NCBI GenBank assembly: GCA_003024985.2
Contig: PXIH01S0141053.1
Origin: Euperipatoides rowelli
Taxonomy: Eukaryota > Onychophora > Udeonychophora > Euonychophora > Peripatopsidae
Reading direction: 5' to 3' (one strand)
Length of the DNA stretch: 10,800 nt
Part shown: piece after piece, positions 7,841 to 10,800 of the stretch
Numbering within the stretch: position 1 is the stretch's first letter
Layout of the letters: every line of letters begins with the position of its first letter
Notes under the pieces: generated by a model
Databases searched by the model: none
Seen by the model: only the letters and a program-made list of their open reading frames with translations
What the model was told of the DNA's origin: nothing
Position numbers and translations under genes: made by a program

Positions 7841-8430
7841 CTACTACTTATATTTTTCAAAATAGATCTAATTGTTATTTTTGTAATTTTTAAAATATAT
7901 TTTCCTAATAAGTCTTCCATTATTATCATTTTAAAGGTTATTATGGTGAGGTGGATACCTTTCAGATAAGAGATAATAAAAAAATTAAACAAAGTAAACT
8001 AAACATGTGGAATTTCATTTAATTCACTTCCCTGAATTTAAGAATTTTAATAAAATAATAAAATTAATTTTATTTAATTTGTCAAACGGCTATAAATTAC
8101 TTATTGTTTAGGATTTAGCATAAAATTTTGTTTTTATATAGCATATATAAAAAAAAATTCCATAATTAATATAGGTTGAGATTAATAGAACATGTGTTAT
8201 TTTTTTTTTTTTTTAATTTTGATGATCTAAATCATATTTTGTTTTATTGTAATCATATTTTTTTTTCAATTAAGAGATATCTTATTTTGCCCATTCCAGT
8301 TATCCAGTTAACATGCAGTAAGTCAAGTTTATTACAACTATTAATAATTTAGAGATTATATTTTTGTAATTTTATTTAATATGGGAAATAGTTTTTTTTT
8401 TACTCTTTTAAATTAAATCTTTAATTCCAT
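7841..8430. other. Very AT-rich non-coding stretch
   Basis: No gene or recognisable element. It contains several homopolymer runs, the longest being 15 T at 8200-8214. Confidence 0.5.
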
Positions 8431-10529
8431 TGTGATCTAATATTGCTGAGGCAATATCAGATCGACTATCAGTCATGGTGCTAGGGTTTGGTGACAGATC
8501 ATTGGATGAGATTGTTTATGATCAAATCATGAGAGAAATTAAAGAAATGATTGATACATTTACTTATAAAATTGCTCGGAAAAAGAATAAACATATCAAA
8601 CCTGGATGGCTGAACCATGAGATCCTCTGTTTAAAAAAAGATAAAAAAAAATAAAAATTCACAGCATATACAAGACATAAAACAAGTGAATCATACTTGA
8701 TCTATAAAACAGCTAGAGACCTTCTATCCAAGGAGATAAGAAAAGCAAGAAAAATAAATGATCAAAGAATGGCTGATAGAATCTCGGAAAACAGAAACTT
8801 CCTTTTTAAGCACATAAAGAATAACAACATAAACTGTGGACCCAAGATTCTAAAGATAAAAGTAGAGAATAACATCTTTCATGATTCGATTGACATAGCC
8901 AATGAATTTGGATGTTACTCCAGTAAAAAGGCTAAATCAAATGAAAGAATCTCACTAACAAGTGAACTGAAAAGCATCATAGATGATACGTCTCTCAAAA
9001 TGGACACTTCATGCTCCAAAGTTGAAATTCGAAGAATCATCTAAGACCTAAAATGTACAACCACAAGGGACGCTGATGGACTTTCAAATAAACTAATCAA
9101 ACAGCACGAGTGTCTGTTTGCTGATCTTCTACATCCATACATCAACAAATATATAAGTGGCTGCATCATTCCGGAGAGATGGAAGTTTTCGATTATTGAT
9201 CCCATTTATAAGAAAGAAAATAAATGTGAAATGAAAAACTATCGTTCTATCTCAATCACAAGTATCATTGGTAAGAAAGCTGAGTTTTTTATCCTCAAAC
9301 TCCTAAATCACCTAAATTTCCAGTCTAAAAATATTTTCGTACAACCAGTTTGATTACAGAAAAAAATTAGGATGTAATGACAATCTTCTAGCATCGTAAG
9401 TAGATAGCTGGACAAAGTCTCTAGAAATGAAAAAAAATGTGATTGTGGTATATACCTTGACATGTCAAATGCTTTTGACCTTGTACATCCAACCACACTC
9501 TGTCTCAAAATGCTTAGAATTTGGGTTTGATCACTCAATTGTGAAATGGTTCTACAAGTTTCTAACAGCCAGAAAATTCACGGTAAGAGTAAACGGCTGC
9601 TACTCAAAGCAATTTGAAAGTAATATGGGAGTTCCACAGGGAACAGTACTGGCCTCAACTCTGTTCAATATTTTCTCCTTGGATATATCAAATGGGATTG
9701 TTTCAGAGGTCATTACTTATGATGATGATATCAAAATATTTCGTGAAATAAATAACACTGATGACATTGAAATATTGCAATCTGACCTGAGGCATATAGC
9801 AAAATGGATTGAGAATAATGGCATGACACTCAACTCAAATAAATCAGTTTTGATCACCATAGGTGACTTTTAACTGATTTTGTGTAATAGCATAATCAAA
9901 GAGGTCTCATGCTGTCGTGATTTGGGAGTTATGATGGATAAAAGACTATATTTTGACACACATGCTGATTTTCTGGCTAAATAACTCTCTGCTAGCCTTG
10001 CTACTCTTTTTAGAACCTTTGACTGCATCTCTTCCGCTCTTTTTTCAGTTTTATATGCAACATATGCTCAGAGCATATTGACTATGGACATAGAGTATAC
10101 TCAATAGTCAATCAAAAAGATATAAATAAAGTAAATGCTGTCTTAAGACGGTTTACCCAAAAAATAAATGGGTTGGAAAATCTAACTTATCACAGAAGAC
10201 TAAAAATACTGAGAAACATTAGAGTGATAACACCTCAGCAATGTTTATTCAGAGGTGATGTTATCTTCACCTACAAAGAGATAGTATTATCAAAAACAAA
10301 AAGAGGTCTTTTTAACATAGATGAAGATTCCAAGACTAGAGGACACTGTTATAAAATCAAAAGAGGTTTGGTGAAGAACAGAATAAGATTTAATTTTGTG
10401 GCCAATAGAATAGTACCTTTCTGGAACTCCTTACCCTCTCCTCTAATAAAATTTCAAACCTTTAAAAGCTTCAAAACCCAACTAGACAGTCATTTATCAA
10501 GATGTGATGTGTTCAATGAAATGATCTAG
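8431..10529 (+). pseudogene. CR1/jockey-like LINE polyprotein, 5'-truncated and broken
   Basis: Coding signal starts just after TGA at 8432-8434 with AISDRLSVMVLGF, possibly the end of the endonuclease (SDH motif with R for H). Next comes the linker KPGWLNHEILCLKK...YLIYKTARDLLSKEIRKARK. The reverse transcriptase follows: DADGLSNKLIK, then PERWKFSIIDPIYKKE, KNYRSISITSIIGKK (about 9050-9280), NQFDYRKKLGCNDNLL, motif A YLDMSNAFDLVHP (9453-9491), motif B GVPQGTVLASTLFN (9630-9670), motif C YDDD in place of YADD (9718-9729) and WIENNGMTLNSNKS. The C-terminal block RRLKILRNIRVITPQQ, TRGHCYKIKRG, RIVPFWNSLP ends at TAG 10527-10529. Stops include 8652, 9042, 9351, 9871 and 9982. Frame changes occur near 9335, 9453, 9510 and 10075. 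Most of the endonuclease and any ORF1 are absent, as usual for 5'-truncated LINE copies. Exact clade uncertain. Confidence 0.88.
8434..8463. repeat. 13-bp inverted repeat at the LINE 5' boundary
   Basis: GATCTAATATTGC (8434-8446) and GCAATATCAGATC (8451-8463) pair at 12 of 13 positions around a 4-nt TGAG loop. It overlaps the first recognisable codons of the plus-strand LINE. Confidence 0.6.
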
Positions 10530-10800
10530 TCATGTCCCCAGTCTCTGGGTTTGTTGTTTGGCTGTAAATTTAGAACTGCTGCCTCAGAATATGATCTTAG
10601 ATGTTGTGAATTTCAAATATTGATCAGTGAGTTAATATCTAAAGACAAATCTGTCTAAAAGATTTAATTTAAAGGTATACTATCACCAATTTTTTTTTAA
10701 TGCATATAGAAAATGTAGCCATATTATTCATGAATTTCTATTTTTTTTTTAAATTTAATGCTCCGTTGATTTTATATTAATATTTTAAAAAGTCTGTCAC
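10530..10800 (+). other. Probable 3' UTR and flank of the CR1/jockey-like element
   Basis: No further coding signal. I found neither a poly-A tail nor a CR1-style terminal microsatellite, so the 3' end of the element cannot be placed. It may lie beyond the window. Confidence 0.4.

Noticed and set aside
9308-9538. Minus-strand open frame of 76 codons
   Set aside because: It is the antisense of the plus-strand reverse transcriptase around motif A.
1-10800. CRISPR array, bacterial operon or phage region
   Set aside because: There are no regularly spaced repeats, no tight gene packing and no ribosome-binding-site pattern. All coding signal is animal-type LINE sequence.
1-10800. Host protein-coding exon
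   Set aside because: No exon-like open stretch with recognisable protein similarity was found outside the LINE remnants. Short exons of unknown proteins cannot be excluded by eye.

Overview
The window looks like intergenic or intronic DNA from an animal, probably an aquatic invertebrate with an AT-rich genome. It has many A/T homopolymer runs and no bacterial-style gene packing. I could not recognise any host protein-coding gene. All coding signal belongs to decayed non-LTR retrotransposons (LINEs), each broken by stops and frameshifts. CR1/jockey-type elements point to an animal rather than a plant. The L1-type element alone would not decide this, because its C-terminal zinc finger followed by an 'IWK' motif also occurs in plant LINEs. 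I did not identify the species.

Layout: (1) 1-545, minus strand: the C-terminal end of a CR1/jockey-like reverse transcriptase, running off the left edge. (2) 546-2891: non-coding, with a strongly base-paired stretch (679-781), a degenerate tRNA-like sequence (996-1065), a possible SINE (1426-1660) and several inverted repeats. (3) 2892-7611: a nearly complete L1-type element on the minus strand, bounded by an 18-bp target-site duplication (2892-2909 and 7594-7611, one mismatch). In the element's own direction it has a short 5' UTR, ORF1 with a damaged CCHC zinc knuckle, ORF2 (endonuclease, reverse transcriptase, C-terminal zinc finger), a 3' UTR and a poly-A tail. (4) 7612-8430: AT-rich non-coding DNA containing a tRNA-promoter-like sequence on the minus strand. 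(5) 8431-10529, plus strand: a 5'-truncated CR1/jockey-like element, related to the fragment at the left edge but in the opposite orientation. (6) 10530-10800: its probable 3' UTR or flank.

In an intact L1-type element, ORF1 packages the RNA, and the ORF2 endonuclease nicks T-rich target DNA so that the reverse transcriptase can prime there. The duplication starting with AAAA directly after the poly-A tail fits that mechanism. None of the three copies here can be active as read: the L1 copy has a stop exactly at the tyrosine codon of its reverse transcriptase active-site box. I found no undescribed functional system. The points most worth a second look are the intact insertion boundaries, the folded stretch near 680-780 and the tRNA-like sequences.
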